DNA from: Maritalea mediterranea
GTDB taxonomy: Bacteria > Pseudomonadota > Alphaproteobacteria > Rhizobiales > Devosiaceae
Assembly: GCF_021568695.1 (NCBI RefSeq)
Contig: NZ_JAKGTI010000001.1
Coordinates: 1,550,001-1,614,000 of the forward strand
Length of the DNA: 64,000 nucleotides
Reading direction: 5' to 3'
The position numbers and the translations under genes are program-made. How positions within the stretch are numbered: position 1 is the stretch's first letter; the number at the start of each line of letters is the position of its first letter. The notes under the pieces were generated by a model. The model was not told the DNA's origin and made no database searches. It saw only the letters and a list, made by a program, of their open reading frames with translations. Of this stretch, positions 9,317 through 17,314 are shown piece by piece.

Positions 9317-10218
9317 TGAGTGCCCAGATCATCGATGGCAAAGCCTATGCCAAACAATTGCGTCAGCGCATCGCCGAACATGTGGATCGTTTGAAAAACG
9401 AACATAATTTGACACCGGGGCTGGCCGTTGTAATTGTGGGTGAAGACCCCGCCAGTCAGGTCTATGTGAACTCCAAGTCGAAACAGACCAAAGAAGTGGG
9501 CATGAACTCATTTAAATATGAGATGCCCGCGGACACCAGCGAAGCTGACCTGTTGGCGTTGATCGATGAGTTGAATGGTCGCGACGATGTGAATGGTATT
9601 CTGGTACAATTGCCTGTGCCCGATCATATTGACGCCGACAACATCATCAAACGCATTTCACCGGCCAAGGATGTGGACTGTTTTACGCCTGAAAATGTCG
9701 GCAAGCTGGCCATTGGGCTGCCAGGACCTGTCTCCTGCACACCATTGGGCAGCCTGATGTTGCTGCGCGACCATTTGGGCAAGCTGGAAGGGCTGAATGC
9801 CGTCATCATTGGCCGATCCAATCTGGTGGGCAAGCCCATGTCGCAATTGCTGCTGCGTGACAATTGCACCGTGACCGTTGCGCACTCGCGCACCAAAGAT
9901 TTGGCAGGTCTTTGCCGCACGGCCGATATCGTTGTGGCCGCGGTGGGCCGCCCTGAAATGGTCAAAGGCGACTGGATCAAACCCGGTGCGACGGTGATCG
10001 ATGTGGGCATAAATCGGGTGGACGCGCCGGAAAAAGGCGAGGGCAAAACCAAACTGGTGGGCGATGTGGCCTATAACGAAGCGGCAGAAGTGGCAGGAGC
10101 CATCACGCCCGTTCCTGGCGGTGTTGGTCCCATGACCATTGCTTGCCTTCTGGCCAACACCATCACCACCACATGTCTGGCGAACGGGCTGACGCCGCCA
10201 AGCGATCTCACGGCATAA
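9316..10218 (+). CDS. folD: Bifunctional methylene-THF dehydrogenase/methenyl-THF cyclohydrolase
   Basis: The 300-residue FolD oxidises 5,10-methylene-THF to 10-formyl-THF with NADP. The catalytic [14 protein letters not shown] region (Tyr and Lys), the [11 protein letters not shown] block, the SRSNLVGKP-type segment [17 protein letters not shown] and the closing [16 protein letters not shown] are all present. I start at the ATG at 9316, which overlaps the pxpA TGA; the TTG one codon earlier is unlikely. It is the last gene of the fhs operon and ends only 27 nt from the end of the convergent RamA-like gene, leaving little room for separate terminators. Confidence 0.97.
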   Translation: MSAQIIDGKAYAKQLRQRIAEHVDRLKNEHNLTPGLAVVIVGEDPASQVYVNSKSKQTKEVGMNSFKYEMPADTSEADLLALIDELNGRDDVNGILVQLPVPDHIDADNIIKRISPAKDVDCFTPENVGKLAIGLPGPVSCTPLGSLMLLRDHLGKLEGLNAVIIGRSNLVGKPMSQLLLRDNCTVTVAHSRTKDLAGLCRTADIVVAAVGRPEMVKGDWIKPGATVIDVGINRVDAPEKGEGKTKLVGDVAYNEAAEVAGAITPVPGGVGPMTIACLLANTITTTCLANGLTPPSDLTA

Positions 10219-10245
10219 ACAGCAACGAGTAAAGCTTTTGGCTGG

Positions 10246-12282
10246 CTAGCGCCGTTCGCGCCGTCGTCCGCCGCGCCGTTTGGGTTTTTCGCCTGCTTCT
10301 GCGGTCTTTTTCACAAAGGCCCCCATATCGAAATGGGCGCGGGTGAGGGGAAACGCATCGGCGCTATTGGGAATGCCCATCGCGTCAACAAAATGCTGCT
10401 GAAAGGCCGGTTCCAGCGCCGTTTCGATTTTGGTGACCGTTTGCGCGGTCTCTTCGATTGATCGACGTTCGCCCCGGCTTAACAAGGCGCGCAGTGCACC
10501 TTGGCCGGCGGCGTTGCCCACAGCACGGACATTTTCCACGGTGCAATCAGGCACAAGGCCCAGCAACATCGCATAAGCCGGGTCGATATAAGACCCGAAT
10601 GCCCCGGCGAGTTTTATTTTGCCCAGCGTCTCCAGTTGGGCATGATCCATCAACAATTTGACGCCCGCATAGAGCGCAGCTTTGGCCAATTGAATGGCGC
10701 GCACATCATTTTGGGTCACCACCAGCCGTGGTGTGCCTTCGCGCACCACAAATGACCAGGTGCGGCCATGCTCCACCAAAACCTGTTTTTCAGCTTCACT
10801 TTCCGGCGCCCGGATGATCCCGTCATCGGTCAAAATGCCCGCCAGACGCATCTCGCCGATAATCTCGATAATGCCGGAGCCGCAGATGCCGGTGACGCCA
10901 GTGGTTTTTACCGCCTCGTCAAACCCATCTTCATCTGACCATTGCTCGGTACCGATCACTTTATAGCGGCAGGACAAATCATCGCGATTGATGCGAATGC
11001 GCTCAATGGCCCCCGGGGCAGCGCGCTGACCGCAAGAGGTTTCCGCCCCTTCAAAAGCGGGACCGGTAGGCGAGGAGGCGGCAAAAAGCTGCGTACCATT
11101 CCAAAGCGCGATTTCCGCATTGGTCCCCACATCCACAATCAGTGTGGGCTCTACATTTTCCTGGGGCCGTTCTGCCAGCAACACGGCTGCCGCGTCAGCG
11201 CCCACATGCCCTGCAATCAGGGGCAGCAAATAGGTTTGGGTGCCCTTGGGCAGGTCAAGCCCGATCTCATAGGCAGGCACATGCACGGGTGTCGATTGCA
11301 CCAGCGCAAAAGGCGCTTGCCCGATTTCTGTAGGGTCCCAGCCCAAAAACAGATGGTGCATCACCGGGTTGGCCACAAACACACAATCGAGCAAATGGCT
11401 GCGCTTGCGCCCAGACATGTCAAGCAATTGCCCGATCAGATCATTAACGGCCTTCAGCACGGCTGTGTTGAGATCATCCAGCCCGCGCTCATTCATCATC
11501 ACATAAGAGACGCGCGACATCAGATCTTCGCCAAAGCGGATTTGCGGGTTGGCGACGCCGGCGGAGGCCAGAATTTCTCCGGTCGACAAGTCGGTGAGGT
11601 GAGCGGCGATGGTGGTGGAGCCGATATCAACGGCAATACCGCCCATCTCATCGCTCAGGCCCTCATAGAGCGCCACGATTTCGGGCTGCGGTCCGTCCAG
11701 ATGCACAGCCGCTGTCACCTCCCAATTGCCATTGCGCAAAATCTTTTGCAGTTCGGCCTTCAAATGGTGCTGAATGCGCAGATTTTCCAGATCAAACTGT
11801 TCCTCAATTGCCCGACACAGCCGATCGCCATCCCCCATCGGATTGTGCATGTCAGGCTGATCCAGCTCCACATAGCACAGCCGTATCGCGGGATCGCGCA
11901 GCATGCCCAGCGTATTGGCATCTTTGCGGATGGTTTGCCCAGCCACACGGAAAGCATCGGGGATGTCGATAACAATATCGCCCTGCAAAGTGGCCGAGCA
12001 GGAGAGGCGCATGCCCGGCTCAAGGCCGCGCTTTTGATCATAGCGCTCTTCTTTGAAGCCTTTAGGTGACAAGCCCTCTTCACTGCTTTCAATGCCAAAT
12101 TTGGCAAATTTGCCGCTGGCGACGCTCACCTGACATTTGCCACAAATGCCGCGCCCACCGCACACACTTTCCACATAAACGCCAAGCTCACGCGCAGCAT
12201 CCAATATGGGCGTGCCGATGGGGAAGCGTCCCTTGCGTCCAGAGGGCTGGAAAACAAGCAATGCATCTTGGGGCGCGGTCAT
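10246..12282 (-). CDS. RamA-like corrinoid reactivase (2Fe-2S plus ASKHA domain)
   Basis: The 678-residue protein starts with a plant-type [2Fe-2S] ferredoxin domain (VCGGRGICGKC about residues 40-50, later Cys in GMRLSCSA), then a linker, then a DUF4445/ASKHA ATPase-like domain with GGIAVDIGSTTIAAHLTDL and PTLIVDVGTNAEIAL. Such proteins reduce inactive cob(II)alamin on partner corrinoid proteins at the cost of ATP. In a split MetH this would replace the SAM/flavodoxin reactivation domain. The extreme C-terminus is strongly basic: GEKPKRRGGRRRERR, with seven Arg in the last ten residues. It is the last gene of the six-gene corrinoid operon, 8 nt after the methyl-folate module. Confidence 0.9.
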   Translation of the reverse strand: MTAPQDALLVFQPSGRKGRFPIGTPILDAARELGVYVESVCGGRGICGKCQVSVASGKFAKFGIESSEEGLSPKGFKEERYDQKRGLEPGMRLSCSATLQGDIVIDIPDAFRVAGQTIRKDANTLGMLRDPAIRLCYVELDQPDMHNPMGDGDRLCRAIEEQFDLENLRIQHHLKAELQKILRNGNWEVTAAVHLDGPQPEIVALYEGLSDEMGGIAVDIGSTTIAAHLTDLSTGEILASAGVANPQIRFGEDLMSRVSYVMMNERGLDDLNTAVLKAVNDLIGQLLDMSGRKRSHLLDCVFVANPVMHHLFLGWDPTEIGQAPFALVQSTPVHVPAYEIGLDLPKGTQTYLLPLIAGHVGADAAAVLLAERPQENVEPTLIVDVGTNAEIALWNGTQLFAASSPTGPAFEGAETSCGQRAAPGAIERIRINRDDLSCRYKVIGTEQWSDEDGFDEAVKTTGVTGICGSGIIEIIGEMRLAGILTDDGIIRAPESEAEKQVLVEHGRTWSFVVREGTPRLVVTQNDVRAIQLAKAALYAGVKLLMDHAQLETLGKIKLAGAFGSYIDPAYAMLLGLVPDCTVENVRAVGNAAGQGALRALLSRGERRSIEETAQTVTKIETALEPAFQQHFVDAMGIPNSADAFPLTRAHFDMGAFVKKTAEAGEKPKRRGGRRRERR

Positions 12283-12290
12283 AAAATCTC

Positions 12291-13211
12291 CTATCCGCGG
12301 GCGCGACGACGACCAGAACGGCGGCGGCGACCCCCGCCAGATTCCCCGCCTTCACCTTCAGGTGCAGCCGGGCGGTTGGCGCGCAACCATTCGCCACAAT
12401 CCGGGTCAAACCCGTTCAGCACATTGGCTGCGCGGATCGCATCCATCTGTTCCTTATGGGTGGCGCCCATGATGGCTGAGGTCAACCCGTTTGAGGCGGC
12501 CATGGCTAAAAAGTGACCGGTCATCAACTGGCGGTTGGGAATGCCAAAGCCGACATTGGACGCGCCACATGTTGTGTTCACCTGCAATTCCTCGCGCAAC
12601 CGGCGCAATAGGGTGAAGACCTGACGGCCCGCATCATTCATCGCGCCAATGGGCATCACCAGCGGGTCAACCACAACATCTTCTTTCGGAATGCCGTGGT
12701 CCTGCGCCCGTTCCACGATTTTTTTCGCCACTTCAAAGCGCACATTTGGATCGGTGGAAATGCCGGTTTCATCATTGGAAATGGCCACAACCGCGGCGCC
12801 ATATTTCTTGATCAACGGCAATACCCGTTCAAGGCTCTCATCTTCGCCGGTCACGGAGTTGACCAACGGTTTGCCCTGATAGACCGAAAGCCCGGCTTCC
12901 AGCGCATCAATGATTGAGCTGTCGATGGACAAGGGCACATCGGTCAGCGATTGCACCAATTGTACACAATCCGCGAGAATTTTCGGCTCATCCGCCAGCG
13001 GTACGCCCGCATTCACGTCCAAAACATGTGCGCCTGCCGCCACTTGCGCCAACGCGTCTTTCTCGACGGTGCTGTAATTATGCTCTTTCATTTCCGCCGC
13101 CAGCTTTTTGCGGCCGGTAGGGTTGATCTTTTCGCCAATCACGCAAAATGGCTGGTCAAACCCGATGATCACTTCTTTGTTGGGTGAACTTAAAACAGTG
13201 CGTACAGTCAT
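12291..13211 (-). CDS. Methyl-THF:corrinoid methyltransferase module (split MetH, pterin-binding)
   Basis: The 306-residue protein is a DHPS-like TIM barrel of the methyltetrahydrofolate-binding type: FCVIGEKINPTGRKKLA, HVLDVNAGVP, PLSIDSS, the Asn-rich TTCGASNVGFGIPNR and the final SAIMGATHKEQMD are signatures shared with the MetH pterin domain and AcsE/MtrH relatives. It should transfer the methyl group from methyl-THF to the corrinoid protein, or the reverse during demethylation. After residue about 285 comes a Gly/Glu-rich linker and a very basic tail, RRRRSGRRRARG, with eight Arg in twelve residues. Similar tails occur on two other proteins of the operon. It starts directly after the 'virulence factor' gene. 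Confidence 0.9.
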   Translation of the reverse strand: MTVRTVLSSPNKEVIIGFDQPFCVIGEKINPTGRKKLAAEMKEHNYSTVEKDALAQVAAGAHVLDVNAGVPLADEPKILADCVQLVQSLTDVPLSIDSSIIDALEAGLSVYQGKPLVNSVTGEDESLERVLPLIKKYGAAVVAISNDETGISTDPNVRFEVAKKIVERAQDHGIPKEDVVVDPLVMPIGAMNDAGRQVFTLLRRLREELQVNTTCGASNVGFGIPNRQLMTGHFLAMAASNGLTSAIMGATHKEQMDAIRAANVLNGFDPDCGEWLRANRPAAPEGEGGESGGGRRRRSGRRRARG

Positions 13212-13517
13212 TTATGCCTCTAAAGTGTTGCGGCCGCCATTTTGGGCCAATTGTGCAAGAATCTTTGTCGGATATTCAGCTTCCAGTTCGTTGGCGATGC
13301 GCTCCATCGCGTCTTCCGGCGCTTCATCGCCAATATCGATTTGTTCGCGCCGCCACTCTTCCAGATAGGCATCGTCATCTGCGGCGCCAGACACCATGGC
13401 AGCCTTGTCCACGGCCACCATGAAGCGGTCGGCAAGGGGGCGTTTCTTGGCCTTACGGCCTTTGCCAAAACTGATTTGGGTGGGGATGTCGCGCCAATAT
13501 ATAACGGTCAAATTCAT
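13212..13517 (-). CDS. 'Virulence factor' family small protein in the corrinoid operon
   Basis: The 101-residue protein matches the small family labelled virulence factor (PF13769-type): it opens with MNLTVIYWRDIPTQI and contains KKRPLADRFMVAVDKAAM and an acidic middle. No catalytic motif or signal peptide is visible. It is locked between DUF1638 (1-nt gap) and the methyl-folate module (adjacent), so it is almost certainly co-translated with the corrinoid system. The name is historical and says nothing about function; a role in assembly or reactivation of the split methionine synthase is an inference from position only. Confidence 0.75.
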   Translation of the reverse strand: MNLTVIYWRDIPTQISFGKGRKAKKRPLADRFMVAVDKAAMVSGAADDDAYLEEWRREQIDIGDEAPEDAMERIANELEAEYPTKILAQLAQNGGRNTLEA

Positions 13518-13518
13518 C

Positions 13519-14136
13519 TCAGCTTGCCTTGTTCAAAAACGGTTCAAGATCGCCATAACCTGTGTCACGGATTTCAAGTCTAAGTCCCAGCCGTTTGGCC
13601 GCGTGCAAGGCTTTCTCATTCAGCTTGGGATCATTGTTCTGCCGCAGGTAGAGCAATCGGGTATAATTGCCGAAGTAAGCGTCGCGCAGCTCGGGATGCT
13701 GGTCCAGCCCCAGCGGTTTGAACACCAGCGTATCAAACTGCCGCACCAGATAATCGGTCAGATAAAAGGTGCCCGGCTCATGATCATGCACCACATCAAA
13801 CTCATCCAACCCGAGGAAAAAAGCATAGCAATGCGCGCCTTCCAACCGGGTGGCCTTATATTTCTCCAGCACATGATCAAGCTTGCCGGCGGTGCCACAA
13901 TCAGCATAGCCGACCAAAAGCTGATCGCACTCTTCAGCCATTTCGGCCAGCGCTGCATCCACCGCCGCGGGAATGTCCCGTGGCCGGGCATGTAGTTCGG
14001 CGGGCAGAAATTTGAGCTGCCAATGATCGCCGCCCAGCTGCTTTTGCAATTGCAAAATCTCACGCGCCAAGGCGCCGCAGGAAACTATTCCTACGCGCGG
14101 CGTCTCATTTTGATGTGCTGCGTCATTACTCAACAT
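13519..14136 (-). CDS. DUF1638 protein in the corrinoid operon
   Basis: The 205-residue protein is of the DUF1638 family: VGIVSCGALAREI at the start, FLPAELHARP, and LLVGYADCGTAGKLD with a conserved Cys. The Cys/His positions (Cys in VSCGAL, His in AELHARP, Cys in ADCGT, His in EGAHCYAFF) could form a metal or cobalamin-related site. Members of this family recur beside corrinoid methyltransferases. I recall that fitness work in Phaeobacter connected a three-part MetH to a RamA-like reactivase and possibly a DUF1638 gene; that is memory, not checked. The biochemical function is not known to me. Confidence 0.82.
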   Translation of the reverse strand: MLSNDAAHQNETPRVGIVSCGALAREILQLQKQLGGDHWQLKFLPAELHARPRDIPAAVDAALAEMAEECDQLLVGYADCGTAGKLDHVLEKYKATRLEGAHCYAFFLGLDEFDVVHDHEPGTFYLTDYLVRQFDTLVFKPLGLDQHPELRDAYFGNYTRLLYLRQNNDPKLNEKALHAAKRLGLRLEIRDTGYGDLEPFLNKAS

Positions 14137-14148
14137 AGTGCCCGTTTG

Positions 14149-14838
14149 TTATGCCTGCTGTTGCGAAATCAACCGCTTGGCCGTGTCCACGGCCACCGCT
14201 GCATCCCGACAATAAGCGTCCGCTCCGATGGCTTCGCCAAATTCCTCGTTCAGCGGGGCACCGCCCACGATCACGATCAATTCGTCGCGAATGCCTTTTT
14301 CTTTCAATGTTTCGATCACAACCTTCATATAGGTCATGGTGGTGGTCAAAAGCGCGGACATGCCCAAAATATCAGGCTTGTGCTCTTCAATCGCGGCGAG
14401 GAACTGATCCACATCGGTGTTGATGCCCAGATCGATCACTTCAAAGCCAGCGCCTTCCATCATCATGCCCACAAGGTTTTTGCCGATATCGTGGATATCG
14501 CCCTTCACGGTGCCGACAACCATTTTGCCCATTTTCGGGGCACCGGTTTCGGTGAGCAGGGGACGCAGAATGGCCATCCCGGCCTTCATGGCGTTGGCGG
14601 CCAACAACACTTCAGGCACAAATAATATGCCATCACGGAAATCATCGCCAACGGTTTTCATGCCTTTGACCAGCACTTTGGTCAAAATGTCATAGGGCGC
14701 CCAACCACGTTCAAGAAAGATATTGACGCCTTCTTCAATCTCTTCTTTCAGGCCGTCATAAAGATCGTCCTGCATCTGCTCGGACAGTTCTTCATCGTCC
14801 AGTTCAGATAGAATGATATCGTCTTCTTCATCCGCCAT
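14149..14838 (-). CDS. Corrinoid (B12-binding) protein, split MetH cobalamin module
   Basis: The 229-residue protein has a helical cap domain (about 25-95) and a Rossmann B12-binding domain with the base-off motif GDIHDIGKNLV; His116 should ligate cobalt. LGINTDVDQF, LLTTTMTYM and VIVGGAPLNEEFGEAIGAD complete the family signature. It is the methyl carrier between the homocysteine, methyl-folate and reactivase partners. The N-terminus is unusually acidic: 18 Asp/Glu and one Lys within the first 36 residues. This contrasts with the Arg-rich tails of its three presumed partners. Gene order is second in the operon, 27 nt after the homocysteine module. Confidence 0.93.
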   Translation of the reverse strand: MADEEDDIILSELDDEELSEQMQDDLYDGLKEEIEEGVNIFLERGWAPYDILTKVLVKGMKTVGDDFRDGILFVPEVLLAANAMKAGMAILRPLLTETGAPKMGKMVVGTVKGDIHDIGKNLVGMMMEGAGFEVIDLGINTDVDQFLAAIEEHKPDILGMSALLTTTMTYMKVVIETLKEKGIRDELIVIVGGAPLNEEFGEAIGADAYCRDAAVAVDTAKRLISQQQA

Positions 14839-14865
14839 AAGATTGTCCTCAATAGGTGACGAAAA

Positions 14866-15864
14866 TTAACCGCGACGCCGCCGACGGTTGCTTCGATCAG
14901 ATTTCTTGCTTGATTTGGGGGACACAAGCGGCCCCAACGTTTCGATGATTTCTTCCGCCGTCGGTGCATCGCCGCCATTATGGGCGCGCATCGCCTCGGC
15001 CATGGCTTTCACATGCTCCGGGCTGTTGCCGCAGCACCCGCCAATAATCGACACGCCCAAATTCATCGCCAGTTTCACATAGTCAGCCATCAATTCAGGT
15101 GAGCCGGAATAAACGACCTTGTCGCCTGCGATTTTTGGGATGCCCGCATTGGCCTTGGCCACAACTGGCAAGCCATCCGCATTGGCCACCATATCAATGG
15201 CCGCCACCAACAGGTCAGATGCGCCCACGCCGCAATTGGAACCAAAGGCTTGAGGGCGCGGGTTCTTGCCAGCCATTTGCTGGGCAAAGGCGGCAGGCGA
15301 CAGGCCCATCATGGTGTTGCCCGCCGTGTCAAAGCTGGCTGTCGCGACATAGTCGAGCCCCACCTTGTTCGCCGCTTCAATGGCCGCGTCAATTTCATCA
15401 GGGGAGGACATGGTCTCGATCCAAGCCACATCAGCGCCACCCTCTTTCAAGCCGGTCATTTGTTCTTCAAATGCCTCTACGGCGCCTGCGTAGGTCAGCT
15501 CACCAAGCGGAGCCAACAGGTCACCTGTGGGGCCAACTGAACCGGCCACGACAATTTCGCGCCCGGATTTGGCCACCAAATCACCAGCAATCTCTGCCGC
15601 TGCGCGATTGATCTCGACGACGCGATCCTGCAAATCGTGAAGGTGAAGCCGACGGGCGGTGCCGCCGAAGGAATTGGTCACCACAATGTCCGACCCGGCG
15701 TCAATAAAAGACTGGTGCAGCTTCTGAATGCGGTCCACATGATCAAAGTTCCAGGCTTCAGGTGCTTGTCCCGAATCGAGGCCCATCGGAATGAGGTTGG
15801 TGCCCGTGGCGCCATCGGCCAGCAAGGTGCCTTTTTCTTTCAGGAGTTTTTGTAGCTTATTCAT
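14866..15864 (-). CDS. Homocysteine S-methyltransferase module (split MetH; Bmt-like)
   Basis: The 332-residue TIM barrel carries the zinc-thiolate signature of homocysteine methyltransferases: Cys211 in FGSNCGVG and Cys277-Cys278 in IIGGCCGNSPEH. The N-terminal LADGATGTNL and VTNSFGGTARRL are also typical. Beside separate B12 and methyl-folate proteins the simplest reading is the homocysteine half of a split cobalamin-dependent methionine synthase. Betaine-homocysteine methyltransferase, or a betaine:corrinoid demethylase, is an alternative since the families are close. The protein ends in a basic tail, RSNRRRRRG. First gene of the operon, with AAGGA upstream of the ATG and a dyad in the leader. 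Confidence 0.88.
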   Translation of the reverse strand: MNKLQKLLKEKGTLLADGATGTNLIPMGLDSGQAPEAWNFDHVDRIQKLHQSFIDAGSDIVVTNSFGGTARRLHLHDLQDRVVEINRAAAEIAGDLVAKSGREIVVAGSVGPTGDLLAPLGELTYAGAVEAFEEQMTGLKEGGADVAWIETMSSPDEIDAAIEAANKVGLDYVATASFDTAGNTMMGLSPAAFAQQMAGKNPRPQAFGSNCGVGASDLLVAAIDMVANADGLPVVAKANAGIPKIAGDKVVYSGSPELMADYVKLAMNLGVSIIGGCCGNSPEHVKAMAEAMRAHNGGDAPTAEEIIETLGPLVSPKSSKKSDRSNRRRRRG

Positions 15865-15901
15865 GCTGATCCTTCTTGGTCCGCGAGTGTTGGGTTGTCA
15901 T

Positions 15902-15947
15902 ATCACATTTGAGATATAAAGAAACCTTTATATCCCTAAAAAGTGAT
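15902..15947. promoter_or_regulatory. Nested dyad upstream of the split MetH operon, possible SahR-type site
   Basis: The inner palindrome at 15913-15934 has perfect arms GATATAAAG and CTTTATATC around AAAC. An outer pair, ATCAC at 15902 and GTGAT at 15943, extends the symmetry. It lies 38-83 nt upstream of the homocysteine-module start. The inner sequence resembles, from memory, the ATATAAAG-type site of the ArsR-family regulator SahR that controls methionine genes in proteobacteria; no regulator gene is next to it. Confidence 0.5.
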
Positions 15948-16118
15948 TTTTTCCATTATTCTGCCACATCTGCGCCGCATTTTACCATGAACTACGCTTC
16001 GGGCGGTTTTTGAAATGGGCTGGATTAAACAATTCGAAACCATGCGCCCAATGTACGGTGGGCAACTGCGCTAAAAATACGTTATAATAACGGTTAAAAT
16101 TCGAACCATAAAAGCTGA

Positions 16119-17255
16119 ATGCGGATAATGAAGAAAACCACAAAAAATGTGCGCGCACTGGTTGCGCTCGTAGTCAGTTTGCCTCTGCTCGCCGCCTGCG
16201 GCAATGCCACGAGTTGGATGAGCGATAACATCAATACCAAAACGAAATTCTCTTCCTCTGAATATGGAGTGTCCGCGTCTCCGCGTTTAACCTCTAGCAA
16301 GAATGTACGCAAAGGGGGTGGGCGTTACCAGGTGGGGAAGCCGTATAAAGTGGCTGGCCGTTGGTATCATCCTGAGGAAGATCCCAACTATGATAAGGTC
16401 GGTCGCGCGTCTTGGTATGGTCCAAACTTTCATGGTCGCCTGACCGCTAATGGTGAAATTTTTGACCAGAACCATTTGAGCGCCGCACACCCCACATTGC
16501 CATTGCCCTCCTATGTGCGCGTAACAAACCTGGATAATGGACGCTCTGTAATCGTCCGGGTGAACGATCGAGGGCCATTTGCCCACGGTCGTGAAATTGA
16601 TTTGTCCAGCCGTACCGCAGATGTGCTTAAATTCAAAAATCAGGGCACGGCTAAAGTGCGTGTCCAATATGTTGGGCGTGCACCATTGGAAGGCGACGAC
16701 ACACGTTTCTTGGTGGCCAGCATCAACACACCCACTGAAATGGAACTTAACAGTGGTACACGTCTTGCATTCGCCGACCCAAACAATTTGACGCCCATCC
16801 AAACAGCAGCGCTGGCGCCTGAAACCGTGCCTGTCCGCCCGTCGCGAACCAACTTGAGCGCTTTGCAAAGCGGCAATAGCGGATTGGCAGCTGACGCGGC
16901 ATATGACCAGCAATTTTCCTCTTACGTAGACACTAGCCGTGTTGTAAATGGCGCTCACGCGGCTGCCAACGTAATGGCCGGACAAGCAGGTGCTTTGCAG
17001 CAGTGGCAGCAGAGTATGGATCTAGAAGCCCGTACCATCAATAAAACTCTAGGGTTCGAAACTGATGCAAATGCCGCTCATGAATTGGCGATGGAATTTG
17101 CGCAAATTGCAGCGGTCCGCACTGTTCCTGGTACAAAAAATGGCCGTGAGGGGTATGGCGTGCTGATCGAAACACTGCGCCCCGGCGTCACCAAACAAGA
17201 TTTGCTCGAATTGACCCGGAGTCTTGGCCTAGACGAATTCCTCCTATATGAATAA
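16119..17255 (+). CDS. rlpA: Septal ring lytic transglycosylase RlpA family lipoprotein
   Basis: The 378-residue protein has a lipoprotein signal peptide ending in the lipobox LLAAC (Cys27 from this start) and a double-psi beta-barrel domain with ASWYGPNFHGRLTANGE, FDQNHLSAAHPTLPLPSYV and VRVNDRGPFAHGREIDLS. RlpA cleaves denuded glycan strands at the division septum. A SPOR domain is not obvious; the C-terminal 60 residues may be a diverged one. A second ATG at 16128 is an equally possible start. The gene begins the conserved run followed by a D,D-carboxypeptidase and tmk. Confidence 0.9.
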   Translation: MRIMKKTTKNVRALVALVVSLPLLAACGNATSWMSDNINTKTKFSSSEYGVSASPRLTSSKNVRKGGGRYQVGKPYKVAGRWYHPEEDPNYDKVGRASWYGPNFHGRLTANGEIFDQNHLSAAHPTLPLPSYVRVTNLDNGRSVIVRVNDRGPFAHGREIDLSSRTADVLKFKNQGTAKVRVQYVGRAPLEGDDTRFLVASINTPTEMELNSGTRLAFADPNNLTPIQTAALAPETVPVRPSRTNLSALQSGNSGLAADAAYDQQFSSYVDTSRVVNGAHAAANVMAGQAGALQQWQQSMDLEARTINKTLGFETDANAAHELAMEFAQIAAVRTVPGTKNGREGYGVLIETLRPGVTKQDLLELTRSLGLDEFLLYE

Positions 17256-17260
17256 GGCAA

Positions 17261-17282
17261 TGGTGCCAATCAGTTGGCACCA
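17261..17282 (+). terminator. Stable hairpin after rlpA
   Basis: TGGTGCCAA pairs perfectly with TTGGCACCA around a TCAG loop, 5 nt after the rlpA stop and before the carboxypeptidase gene. There is no T-run, so it may act as an mRNA-stabilising or partial termination element. Confidence 0.5.
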
Positions 17283-17314
17283 GTTCAGTGCCGGCGAGGG
17301 GGAGGTGAGTTGCC

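Noticed and set aside
10942-12069. 375-codon + strand frame antisense to the RamA-like gene
   Set aside because: Composition is His/Gln/Gly-rich shadow sequence; the - strand gene has complete domains and operon context.
14866-15864. Calling the operon a betaine demethylation system
   Set aside because: Possible, but separate methyl-folate, B12, homocysteine and RamA modules with a methionine-type operator are explained more simply by a split MetH.
16287-16985. 232-codon - strand frame over rlpA
   Set aside because: No domain-like pattern; rlpA on the other strand is certain.
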